Counted from the stretch's first letter, positions 1-6,248 are shown. The stretch is 6,962 nt of DNA from an uncultured Clostridium sp. (GCA_958442925.1 CAUCIO010000118.1:1-6962), one strand, 5' to 3'. Program-made: numbers and translations. The notes: a model not told the origin generated them from the sequence alone.

Positions 1-1
1 T

Positions 2-54
2 AAAAATGGAGCTGTTGCTCCGGTAGATCATTTATCTACTTTTGCAACAGCTCC
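2..54 (-). terminator. Rho-independent terminator after the orphan toxin/immunity cassette
   Basis: On the minus strand GGAGCTGTTGC (54-44) pairs with GCAACAGCTCC (18-8) to form an 11-bp perfect stem. A second inner stem is possible between 39-34 and 28-23 (GTAGAT/ATCTAC). The stem is followed by ATTTTTA, a short U tract. It lies about 45 bases past the stop of the immunity gene at 99, so it probably ends the whole Rhs module. Positions 55-98, between the stem and that stop, hold nothing I recognise. Confidence 0.82.
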
Positions 55-98
55 TAGGGACATCGCCCAGCAAAGCCAAGCAGATATCATCTTATAAA

Positions 99-509
99 TC
101 AATGTTTAGCAATACGAAAAACATAGATAAATTCAATTGGTGCTGTCAATTCGTTCCAATTATCAACATCTTCTAATTCAAAACATATTCCCTTTTCTTG
201 TTCTAATTCATATGTGTCATAAACCTGAATATACTCTCCAATGTAGTTCTTGATGTCTTGTAATGTAGACCCTATCCCAATATACTTTTTAAATTTTCCT
301 GCAAAACCTTTTTGGACTCCAATTTGATCTAAACAATTGTCTTCAGCAATCCAAAATCTTGCATTTTCTACTTCTATTACTGAATCATTTTCTCTAAATC
401 GTTCCTGAAAATCAGAGCCAATAATGTTCAATAACTGCTCTCTAGTGATATCTAATTTTATGTTGCCAATCCCAACACCTGGAACAATTGAACTATCGTC
501 TATTTTCAT
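99..509 (-). CDS. Putative immunity protein for the orphan Rhs toxin (136 aa)
   Basis: This is a small acidic soluble protein with no signal peptide or membrane segment. Its N-terminal pattern, PGVGIGNIKLDITREQLLNI, is a glycine-rich strand then a helix. The same style of sequence recurs near residue 75 (YIGIGSTLQDIKNYIGEY) and a GICFELED strand follows. I recall this layout from small immunity-type proteins next to Rhs and other polymorphic toxins, but cannot name a family with certainty. I chose the ATG at 509 because its A is also the last base of the repaired toxin's TGA stop (TGATG), the usual coupling of a toxin-immunity pair. A GTG one codon earlier (512) is also possible. An AGG lies about 7 bases before the ATG. 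The frame is intact although its presumed toxin is frameshifted, so it could still protect the cell from siblings carrying the working toxin. The immunity role is inferred from position and size. Confidence 0.75.
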   Translation of the reverse strand: MKIDDSSIVPGVGIGNIKLDITREQLLNIIGSDFQERFRENDSVIEVENARFWIAEDNCLDQIGVQKGFAGKFKKYIGIGSTLQDIKNYIGEYIQVYDTYELEQEKGICFELEDVDNWNELTAPIEFIYVFRIAKH

Positions 510-615
510 CACTGCACCTGCCTTACATTAATAAAACCATTTAAGCTTGTTCCCTCATAGAAATCAATAATTTGTCCTGTTGCTTTATTTATAATTGCCT
601 GTTTGCCATCAGCCC

Positions 616-630
616 TTATATTATTTGAGT
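616..630 (-). other. Frameshift site in the orphan toxin
   Basis: The minus-strand sequence reads ACT CAA ATA ATA TAA GGG CTG. Adding one A gives ACT CAA ATA ATA ATA AGG GCT GAT GGC, which joins TQIII to RADGK and then the 34-residue tail. The tail frame has a stop (TGA 633-631) just before this point and the main frame stops at 618-616, so the lesion must lie in this short overlap. A run of ATA repeats is a plausible place to lose a base. No X XXY YYZ slippery heptamer in the zero frame is present, which argues against programmed slippage. Confidence 0.8.
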
Positions 631-1242
631 TTCACCACTCTGCCCACCTCTACTAGAATTCCATTTTCCCTCGAATATATCTGCTGTACTTTTATTGTTT
701 TCTATGAAATCCCGTGCTCCGGCTTCATAGTCTTTTTTACTTCCGTAGCCCATATCTTTACCATGCTTATTATAATGTTGACCCTGCTGATACATTTTTT
801 GTTCAGACACCTCTAGCTGATCACCATAGTTACTCTCACTCTCCCCCGCTTCCACCTCTCCGCTTCCCGATGAATGATCAGAAACGGACAGACTCAGGCT
901 TCCGGCAGTCAGAGCGCTCCATTCAATGGCAATGACAGAACTCGACACCACAACCATCGCTCCACCCCGAGCCAGGGTGACTCCTCCGGCGGCGGCCGCT
1001 CCTCCTCCCAGGAACAGGCCTGCTAACAGGGATAATACAGCAATCGTTCCACTTTTTCCCAGTATTTTTCCTATGTTGTAGGCCAGGGCATGGGAGCTGA
1101 AGAATTCATCCATGGCGTCGGTAGGAACGTTAAAGGCGTTGTCTATTCCCATTAACGCCCCGGATATTAAGGCCAGCAGTGTTTCTCCGATTTCCGCCCC
1201 TAAGTCCACCCGGTTCTCGCATACGTTCACAACGGAATGCTC

Positions 1243-1661
1243 CACCGCTTCCTTCATCCAGCCTCTTAATTCTCTCAGCTGGCTCAGGCTTAAATCTGCC
1301 GCTTCCTTAAGCTGGGACATTACATGGTCCAGGCCTTCTGAAACGCTTCCCCAGAACTGTTTTACCGCCTCTGTTCCAGAAACGATCTCTATCGGAAACT
1401 CTGTCTTCTCCGGCCCGGTCTGGGACAGCGGATAATGATTGGCCTGCCAGCCGTCATCCGGATTATACTGAGGCCCTGTCAGGTACTCCGCCACATGCCC
1501 GCTTGGATCCGCATAATTCAGCGGACTGTTCTTCACATAGGCGTACCGGTTCAGCGTCAATGGTTCTGTGATATCTCCCAGATACGTATCTTCCTGGAAG
1601 AATCTTCCCTTATCTGCATTATAGTATCTTGCGCGCAGGTATTCAAGGCCGGTATTGGGAT
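1243..1661 (-). repeat. Direct repeat copy 2 (419 bp) of the Rhs core end and pre-toxin linker
   Basis: Base-by-base reading shows no difference from 3329-3747, at a constant offset of 2086. The copy begins inside the RHS-associated core (codons for PNTGLEYL) and ends at codons for WMKEAV. Outside both ends the sequences diverge at once: AAT CCC in the parent versus TAT CCC here at the 5' end, and unrelated bases after CACCGCTTCC (plus strand) at the 3' end. It probably serves as the homology arm for swapping toxin ends. Confidence 0.95.
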
Positions 1662-1668
1662 ACCTTCA

Positions 1669-1710
1669 TTAGCCATCTTTCTTCGAACTCTTAGCGGTAA
1701 AATTCAGCAT
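1669..1710 (-). CDS. Short leader ORF (13 codons) in frame with the orphan Rhs cassette
   Basis: ATG at 1710 opens a small reading frame, MLNFTAKSSKKDG, preceded by GAGGAG at 1720-1715 (4-base spacer) and AAGGAGG at 1733-1727. It ends in TAA immediately followed by TGA (1671-1666). One further codon, AGG, leads to the TAT that starts the orphan Rhs frame, all in the same phase. It may be the remains of the original start of the orphan, a leader peptide, or chance. I do not recognise the peptide. Its in-frame placement just before the 419-bp repeat is the reason to list it. Confidence 0.4.
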   Translation of the reverse strand: MLNFTAKSSKKDG

Positions 1711-1714
1711 CGAA

Positions 1715-1733
1715 CTCCTCTCGTTTTCCTCCT
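1715..1733 (-). promoter_or_regulatory. Double Shine-Dalgarno-like site before the orphan cassette leader
   Basis: AAGGAGG (1733-1727) and GAGGAG (1720-1715) lie upstream of ATG 1710, with spacers of 16 and 4 bases. Neither spacing is ideal, but two strong purine matches in an AT-rich gap just after the upstream gene's stop suggest translation begins near here. No convincing -35/-10 pair is visible in 1734-1772; a TATAGT is present without a spaced -35. Confidence 0.4.
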
Positions 1734-1772
1734 TTTTTGTAATATCTTGTTACTATATCTCACTTCTATAAC

Positions 1773-2561
1773 TTATATATAATTCAACTCTATTCTATCA
1801 ATCCTACACTTTTTTACATCTGATTTCAGTACACTCAGGATAAATAAAAAACACTTGTTATGATCGCACATTATTTTCCCCCTCAAAAAATCATAATCTT
1901 TTTCTGCATTAAAAATCTCGCTATGATTCTCATAAATAAGCTGAATTTTACTATCTCCTATTTTTACTATATATTCATTTTTCCATTCAAAATCAAAATA
2001 TTGTTCTTTAGTAAATTCTTTGAGTTCTTTTATGTTTTGTCTATAATCAATAAGCTTTACTATTGAACTTCCTTCCACTACAATAGCCTTTTTTTCATCA
2101 CCATACATTTTCAAAATTTGATAATTTTTAATTTTTTCATATTCCTCTTTTAACTCTTTGTCTATTTTATCATATGAGTTAATACTTTCAACAGTTCCTT
2201 TCTTTAGATCTACATTCAATAAAGGCCTATTATGGTCTGATAAAATCACTTTACTTTGTTCCCACATATATAAGGGAGAAAAGATATAATCTTCGAAGTC
2301 ATTTAATAAAATCTTTCGTATTGTTCTTGAGATTAAATCAACATGAACAATACAATTATTATCCGGGCAAAATAATAAAAGCTGTTTTTTATTTTTAAAT
2401 GAACTATAAATAGTCAACTCCTCTGAAAAATTCATTTTATAGCTCTGTTTCAAATTTCTATCGAATATCAGCAGCCCATGGTAATCATTATTTATAACTA
2501 CTGTTTCATCTAGAATTTCCATAAAATATATATCATTATTTTCAATATTAATATAACTCAT
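1773..2561 (-). CDS. Putative immunity protein for the colicin E3-like Rhs toxin (262 aa)
   Basis: This very AT-rich gene sits directly downstream of the intact toxin end, the place where Rhs immunity genes lie. The protein has no signal peptide or membrane span. It shows a recurring beta-meander of roughly 45-50 residues: strand, turn, strand, charged loop. Examples are GLLIFDRNLKQSYKMNF, CIVHVDLISRTIRKI, RPLLNVDLKKGTVESI, SIVKLIDYRQNIKEL and SKIQLIYENHSEIF. That periodicity suggests a small beta-propeller or WD40/YVTN-like fold; this is my inference, not a family match. It is about three times longer than the E3 immunity protein of colicin plasmids (about 85 residues), so if it neutralises the adjacent toxin it probably does so by an unrelated fold. 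The start ATG at 2561 is fixed by GGAGGG at 2572-2567 with a 5-base spacer. The strong own ribosome binding site allows synthesis independent of the truncated Rhs frame. Alternative: an unrelated cassette gene. Confidence 0.72.
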   Translation of the reverse strand: MSYINIENNDIYFMEILDETVVINNDYHGLLIFDRNLKQSYKMNFSEELTIYSSFKNKKQLLLFCPDNNCIVHVDLISRTIRKILLNDFEDYIFSPLYMWEQSKVILSDHNRPLLNVDLKKGTVESINSYDKIDKELKEEYEKIKNYQILKMYGDEKKAIVVEGSSIVKLIDYRQNIKELKEFTKEQYFDFEWKNEYIVKIGDSKIQLIYENHSEIFNAEKDYDFLRGKIMCDHNKCFLFILSVLKSDVKKCRIDRIELNYI

Positions 2562-2566
2562 ACTAT

Positions 2567-2572
2567 CCCTCC
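2567..2572 (-). promoter_or_regulatory. Shine-Dalgarno site of the immunity gene
   Basis: GGAGGG lies 5 bases before ATG 2561. It sets the start of the 262-residue protein and shows the gene can be translated without coupling to the toxin frame, whose stop is at 2635-2633. Confidence 0.75.
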
Positions 2573-2597
2573 AAGGTTCTTATAAACTATGCTTATT

Positions 2598-2629
2598 ATT
2601 TATGGGGGCAAATTATTGCCCCCATAAAT
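2598..2629. repeat. Perfect 14-bp inverted repeat between toxin and immunity gene
   Basis: ATTTATGGGGGCAA (2598-2611) and TTGCCCCCATAAAT (2616-2629) form a perfect 14-bp stem with a 4-base loop. It lies 3 bases past the toxin stop and 36 bases before the immunity start. A five-pair G:C core makes the hairpin stable, but neither strand has a clear U tract after it, so it is not a textbook terminator. It may stabilise mRNA ends, reduce read-through, or be a recombination scar. Confidence 0.8.
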
Positions 2630-2632
2630 ATA

Positions 2633-5197
2633 TCATTTTATATTAATTGATTTTGTCGGATCAGCAGTATTAGGCTTAATTATTCCTGTCAGAGGATCTG
2701 CTTCACCCAAATGATGTCCTCTTTTGTCAAAAACTTCCAGATGTGCTGCTTCACCAGTATGAAAAGTATCCCTATAATAATATTGATCTCCCTTTTTATA
2801 AACCTGGGCTCCTTTAATCTTTTTTCCTGTTTTTTTATAATCCTTTCCACTCAAAACAGTTTCTTTATCCAAAGGAACTCTATTATCTTTTTTATAATCT
2901 GGGATTTCTGACTCAGATTCCCCTCCATTTCCCTCCGGTTTTGACATACTTAATCCATTTCCGGAAATAGCTGTGTTTACAAGAATTGTATATCCTAGCG
3001 CTCCTACAGCGGCCTGCTCTGCGCTGATACTCAAGCTAACCCCTGCTGCACTCATTCCGCCTGCCATGGCTGGTCCCATACCTGAACTAAAGCCAAAAAA
3101 CAGTGCCAGCATTGCAGCTGTAAGGACAGCTGTATGTCCAATAATTTTTCCTATATTATAAGCAGTTGTATTCCAATTTGAGCTGACAAGTTCATCGATC
3201 CTGTCAGTAGAGACACCTCCTGCGTTTCCTACTCCTGCCATAGAACCTAAAATCAATGAAAAAATAATTCCTGCTATTTCAGCACTAAGCTCTACGGTCT
3301 TTGAGCATAAGTCAACAGTTGCGCTGGACACCGCTTCCTTCATCCAGCCTCTTAATTCTCTCAGCTGGCTCAGGCTTAAATCTGCCGCTTCCTTAAGCTG
3401 GGACATTACATGGTCCAGGCCTTCTGAAACGCTTCCCCAGAACTGTTTTACCGCCTCTGTTCCAGAAACGATCTCTATCGGAAACTCTGTCTTCTCCGGC
3501 CCGGTCTGGGACAGCGGATAATGATTGGCCTGCCAGCCGTCATCCGGATTATACTGAGGCCCTGTCAGGTACTCCGCCACATGCCCGCTTGGATCCGCAT
3601 AATTCAGCGGACTGTTCTTCACATAGGCGTACCGGTTCAGCGTCAATGGTTCTGTGATATCTCCCAGATACGTATCTTCCTGGAAGAATCTTCCCTTATC
3701 TGCATTATAGTATCTTGCGCGCAGGTATTCAAGGCCGGTATTGGGATTATAGCTCTCTGCACGGTAGCCGTAGAAATCTGTATGGCCTTCTCCTCCAAGC
3801 TCCATGCGACCATAGGGATCGTACTGGTACACGTCTGTCACCATTCCGTTATACCACGTATTGGCTGTGACGCTTCCCTGGCCGTCATACAGGTAGTAGC
3901 TCATCTCGTCATGGTTTATGTCCCTGGCCTCGTTCCAGATATTGTTCCGGGACAGGCGGCTGCTTCCGGCGTAGGTATAGGACTCCGTGTCAAACCCTGT
4001 GTTGATATTAAAGGCAGTGAGGACTTCTGCATACTCCCGGTTGGTATCGTTCACATACTCCGTTAAGTCATAAGCCCGGCCTGTGGCTGAGCAGATATAT
4101 CCGAACAACTCTCCTTCTGCAGTCAGGCTTCCGTCCTCGTTATGGCTGTGCTCCGGCATGAATATCTCGCCGCTTACGTTCTTTCCATAACCGCACTCTG
4201 CATCTGGATTGTAGTTCAGCTGGAAGGCTCTGTTTCCGTCTCCGTCATAGGTGGAAGCCATGAGAAGCTTCTGGGGATCGCTGACTGCCTTCAGCCTGTT
4301 TTCTGTATCGTACTGGTAGGTCACCTCCGGCTTATTCTTAAAACACTCTCTGAGCAGATTTCCGTTGGCGTCGTAGGTGAAGGTATACTCCTTTGTCAGA
4401 TTGCCTTCCCGCTTCTTCGCTGCCGCCATCTGATTGTCATCATTGTAGGTATAGCGGATCTGCCAGGATTCCAGATAGCTGTAAAGCTTTTCCTTCTTCG
4501 CAAAGGTACGGTTGCCTGCCTCGTCGTATTCGTAGGTATACGTCGTCTTGTCGAAGGCTCCCTTGCTCTCCTGGCAGGTCAGCAGCTGCCCATTTTCGTC
4601 GTATGTAAACCTCCGCTCCGTAGTTTCCCACTCTGGATTCTGATTCTGCCATGGATTTGTGGAAGCATGGATACAGGGATCCAGCTCTCCGCCCTGATGG
4701 CCGTAGTCCTTATTGGACGTAAACAGACACTCCTTTGCCGTTTCTTCGATAATCAGGCCGCCATCGTCGTAGGTATACTGGTAATCAGAGATGAGAAAAC
4801 CGCAGACGCATGTATTTTTCGCCTCCAGAACCTGATTTCTGGCATTATAGATATAGGAACTTACCGTTCCGTCAGGCCTCTTCACCTGAGTCAGGCGGTT
4901 CAGCGGATCATACTCATAGCTGGTTTCCCGTCCATCCCGGTCTGTCAGCCTGGTAATATTGTCATTCTTATCGTACTCATAGGACACCCTTTTTCCGTCT
5001 GGATAGATGACAGCTCCCAGGTTGTCGGCCTCGTCGTATTCGTAGGAAACGGTCTTTCCGGAACCGTTGACAGCTGTTTTTAACCGTCCCAGGGCATCGT
5101 AGCGGTATTCGCTTCTGCTTCCCTCTGGAGTCGTCTGGCTCAGCAGACGCGACAGTTCGTCATACTCATAAGTCCATACGGTTCCATCCTCTCCATG
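2633..5197 (-). CDS. 5'-truncated Rhs/YD-repeat protein with C-terminal colicin E3-like toxin
   Basis: This open frame of 854 codons runs from His1 (5197) just after TAA 5200-5198. It has no credible start: the first GTG (4987, residue 71) is an ordinary Val inside the repeats. Residues 1-480 carry many YEYD.L.RL and YTYDANGNL-type YD repeats that build the Rhs cocoon. The RHS-associated core follows (FYGYRAESYNPNTGLEYL to YADPSGH, DPSG at 535-538), then a linker to WMKEAV (623), a hydrophobic segment (about 624-720), and a toxin end (782-854). The toxin has D810..H813 and HLEVF with E821, then HLGEADPLTG. It resembles the 16S rRNA-cutting domain of colicin E3 (D, H, E catalytic triad; HLGSFDPKTG). 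The assignment is by motif only. The N-terminal secretion part is missing, replaced by the upstream unit's terminator, so this is either a remnant or a silent cassette. Toxin and linker differ in base composition. The immunity gene follows after 71 bases. Confidence 0.85.
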   Translation of the reverse strand, partial: HGEDGTVWTYEYDELSRLLSQTTPEGSRSEYRYDALGRLKTAVNGSGKTVSYEYDEADNLGAVIYPDGKRVSYEYDKNDNITRLTDRDGRETSYEYDPLNRLTQVKRPDGTVSSYIYNARNQVLEAKNTCVCGFLISDYQYTYDDGGLIIEETAKECLFTSNKDYGHQGGELDPCIHASTNPWQNQNPEWETTERRFTYDENGQLLTCQESKGAFDKTTYTYEYDEAGNRTFAKKEKLYSYLESWQIRYTYNDDNQMAAAKKREGNLTKEYTFTYDANGNLLRECFKNKPEVTYQYDTENRLKAVSDPQKLLMASTYDGDGNRAFQLNYNPDAECGYGKNVSGEIFMPEHSHNEDGSLTAEGELFGYICSATGRAYDLTEYVNDTNREYAEVLTAFNINTGFDTESYTYAGSSRLSRNNIWNEARDINHDEMSYYLYDGQGSVTANTWYNGMVTDVYQYDPYGRMELGGEGHTDFYGYRAESYNPNTGLEYLRARYYNADKGRFFQEDTYLGDITEPLTLNRYAYVKNSPLNYADPSGHVAEYLTGPQYNPDDGWQANHYPLSQTGPEKTEFPIEIVSGTEAVKQFWGSVSEGLDHVMSQLKEAADLSLSQLRELRGWMKEAVSSATVDLCSKTVELSAEIAGIIFSLILGSMAGVGNAGGVSTDRIDELVSSNWNTTAYNIGKIIGHTAVLTAAMLALFFGFSSGMGPAMAGGMSAAGVSLSISAEQAAVGALGYTILVNTAISGNGLSMSKPEGNGGESESEIPDYKKDNRVPLDKETVLSGKDYKKTGKKIKGAQVYKKGDQYYYRDTFHTGEAAHLEVFDKRGHHLGEADPLTGIIKPNTADPTKSINIK
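3329..3747 (-). repeat. Direct repeat copy 1 (419 bp) in the Rhs core end and pre-toxin linker
   Basis: This segment is identical to 1243-1661. It covers residues about 485-623 of the larger Rhs frame, from the core (PNTGLEYL) through DPSG to WMKEAV. The shared block extends some 85 residues beyond DPSG, so the switch point in this family lies after the linker and not at the core boundary itself. Confidence 0.95.
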
Positions 5198-5201
5198 TTA
5201 T

Positions 5202-5253
5202 AAAAAAAGCGCTGCCTCAGCGGTCACTTCCAACCAGCTGTTTTGCAGCGCTT
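5202..5253 (-). terminator. Rho-independent terminator of the upstream three-gene unit
   Basis: On the minus strand AAGCGCTGC (5253-5245) pairs with GCAGCGCTT (5215-5207), and the A run at 5202-5208 gives a seven-base U tract. An inner CAGC/GCTG stem (5240-5237 with 5221-5218) can extend the structure. It begins 20 bases past the stop of the small membrane protein. It ends at the point where Rhs-coding sequence begins, so the Rhs fragment gets no obvious promoter from upstream. Confidence 0.9.
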
Positions 5254-5272
5254 CTTCTCAATTTTCAATTAT

Positions 5273-5599
5273 TTAATCTCTTCCTAAAACAAAAAACAGT
5301 ATAACAGGACTCAGAGGTCCTGCCAGCACACATACAGCGCACCACCATTTTGATCGCCCTGTGCATCTGCATCGGCGAAAGGTCGCTGCTACAAACGCAA
5401 GCACTACTACACCGGCAAATACTGACGCGAGCAGTGAAAGAGGTGTTCTGCCTATCGCTATTTTCTGTATTATACTCAATACATAATACAATATTATATA
5501 TAAAACTCCGCTGAGCAGACACATCTTTTTGTAGTTCCGCCCTGTTTCCTCCCCTGAAAAATCAAAGGCCTTTGAAATATAATCTTTTAGCAGCTCCAT
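5273..5599 (-). CDS. Small multi-span membrane protein of unknown function (108 aa)
   Basis: I do not recognise a family. The protein starts with a charged amphipathic stretch (MELLKDYISKAFDFSGEE). Three hydrophobic segments follow: about 28-47 (LLSGVLYIILYYVLSIIQ), about 53-73 (PLSLLASVFAGVVVLAFVAA) and about 85-106 (WWCAVCVLAGPLSPVILFFV). The short loop between segments 2 and 3 is basic and Cys-rich (RRCRCTGRSK), probably cytoplasmic by the positive-inside rule. ATG 5599 is set by AGGAGG at 5614-5609 with a 9-base spacer. It lies 26 bases after the preceding gene and just before a strong terminator, so it is the last gene of that unit. An overlapping alternate-frame ORF is ignored because it lacks such a site and has no membrane logic. 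Confidence 0.75.
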   Translation of the reverse strand: MELLKDYISKAFDFSGEETGRNYKKMCLLSGVLYIILYYVLSIIQKIAIGRTPLSLLASVFAGVVVLAFVAATFRRCRCTGRSKWWCAVCVLAGPLSPVILFFVLGRD

Positions 5600-5625
5600 T
5601 TATCATTTCCTCCTGTTCCAGCATT

Positions 5626-6240
5626 CTACAGAGAATTGATAACATGGAACAGATCACTGGCCGCACTGATCGTTGTATTCACCTCGATGCGTCTCAGCTG
5701 CTTACACTGTTCTCTCTGCAGATCCAGCTGTTCCCTCTGCATGTTTTCCATAGTCCATCTGTGAAGCTGCTCATCCAGCATATTGTAAGCTTCTTTCATG
5801 GTTTCCGCCCGCTCGTTTGAGATAACGTAAATCAGATAGTCCACTGCCATGGGAACCTCATAATCCTCCTGTCCCAGGAGCAGGCGCTCGCATTTTTCCT
5901 GGACAGGCAGGTATTTCTCCAGAAACTGCCCATGCAGGTCCATGATCTTTTTTTCCTGCTCCCCCTTCTGGCGCTCTTTAATTTCCAGGATCTTATCATG
6001 TCCCCCAAACCAGAGGGCAGCGGCAGCAATTAAGCCAAGCGGGCCTACCAGAAGCATGATCAACGCGCACAACGCCGTATTCTTAATTTTATGACTGGGC
6101 TGCCAGCGTTCCACTGCCTTCTCGTAATTCCTGTAAAATCCCACCTGACGCAGATATTCCCGGCCAATGGGCTGGTAAATATCCATTTGCCTTCTGATAT
6201 CCTGCAAATCTCTTAAATTCTCATTCATCGTGCTGTTCAC
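5626..6240 (-). CDS. Single-span membrane protein with coiled-coil C-terminus (204 aa)
   Basis: A soluble charged N-terminus (residues 1-52) is followed by one or two close hydrophobic segments (about 54-77, ALCALIMLLVGPLGLIAAAA) and then a long charged helical region. Residues 85-125 (EIKERQKGEQEKKIMDLHG) and 150-190 (MENMQREQLDLQREQCKQLR) look like coiled coil. The block ISNERAETMKEAYNMLDEQL, followed by Gln/Glu/Arg-rich helix, is a layout I recall from uncharacterised Firmicutes membrane proteins, without a known activity. The GTG at 6240 is preferred over the ATG at 6228, since AGGAG (6253-6249) is 8 bases before the GTG and 20 before the ATG. It is 35 bases downstream of the cell-wall-repeat gene and 26 bases upstream of the next, so the three probably share a transcript. 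A scaffold or membrane-adaptor role is conceivable but unsupported. Confidence 0.78.
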   Translation of the reverse strand: MNSTMNENLRDLQDIRRQMDIYQPIGREYLRQVGFYRNYEKAVERWQPSHKIKNTALCALIMLLVGPLGLIAAAALWFGGHDKILEIKERQKGEQEKKIMDLHGQFLEKYLPVQEKCERLLLGQEDYEVPMAVDYLIYVISNERAETMKEAYNMLDEQLHRWTMENMQREQLDLQREQCKQLRRIEVNTTISAASDLFHVINSL

Positions 6241-6248
6241 GGCTCTAT

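Larger units (their letters stand above)
509..1662 (-). pseudogene. Orphan Rhs C-terminal toxin cassette, no start codon, frameshifted near its end
   Basis: This displaced 3' Rhs fragment starts in mid-core. Counting TAT at 1662 as residue 1, it reads YPNTGLEYLRARYYNADKG, then the RHS-associated core end with DPSG, then a linker to WMKEAV (residue 140). All of that is identical to the larger Rhs gene in this window. Next comes a hydrophobic, glycine/alanine-rich stretch (about residues 141-250, likely helical hairpins for membrane passage), then a distinct toxin domain with the motif QHYNKHGKDMGYGSKKDYE (His296 and His300). The frame ends at TAA 618-616, but another frame continues as ADGKQAIINKATGQIIDFYE and on to NVRQVQ, stopping at TGA 511-509. 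One lost base explains this. The H..KHG...G..SK.EY pattern resembles small phage and polymorphic-toxin ribonuclease-like domains; that is only a suggestion. TGA and TAA stops lie directly upstream in frame. A TTG at 1560 is not a credible start, since it is an ordinary Leu codon in the parent gene. It is probably a silent cassette acting as a recombination donor. Confidence 0.8.

Noticed and set aside
616..630. Programmed ribosomal frameshifting at the toxin lesion
   Set aside because: There is no zero-frame X XXY YYZ heptamer and no obvious stem downstream. A lost base in an ATA run is simpler.
616..1560. Orphan toxin taken as an intact gene starting at TTG 1560
   Set aside because: That TTG is the ordinary Leu codon of EPLTLNRY in the identical parent sequence. 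The Rhs frame continues upstream to 1662, and the true tail is in another frame after 616.
1734..1790. Promoter for the orphan cassette (TTGAAT, TATAGA, TATAGT)
   Set aside because: Spacings between the -35-like and -10-like words are about 11 and 24 bases, far from 17, and the region is simply AT-rich.
1243..3747. Insertion-sequence or CRISPR explanation for the repeats
   Set aside because: The repeat is Rhs coding sequence in frame, with no terminal inverted repeats, transposase gene or spacer periodicity.
4440..4652. Minus-strand 70-codon ORF in another frame of the Rhs gene
   Set aside because: It overlaps the YD-repeat frame completely and has no independent start signal.
4142..5083. 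Long plus-strand ORF of 313 codons opposite the Rhs repeats
   Set aside because: It is antisense to clear YD-repeat coding, has no ribosome site and reads as low-complexity Val/Ile/Leu-rich sequence from reverse-complemented Tyr/Asp codons. The same applies to 3521-4066, 4393-4608 and 1435-1782.
5265..5522. Alternate-frame 85-codon ORF over the small membrane protein
   Set aside because: It lacks a suitable ribosome site, while the chosen frame has AGGAGG at 9 bases and three clear membrane segments.
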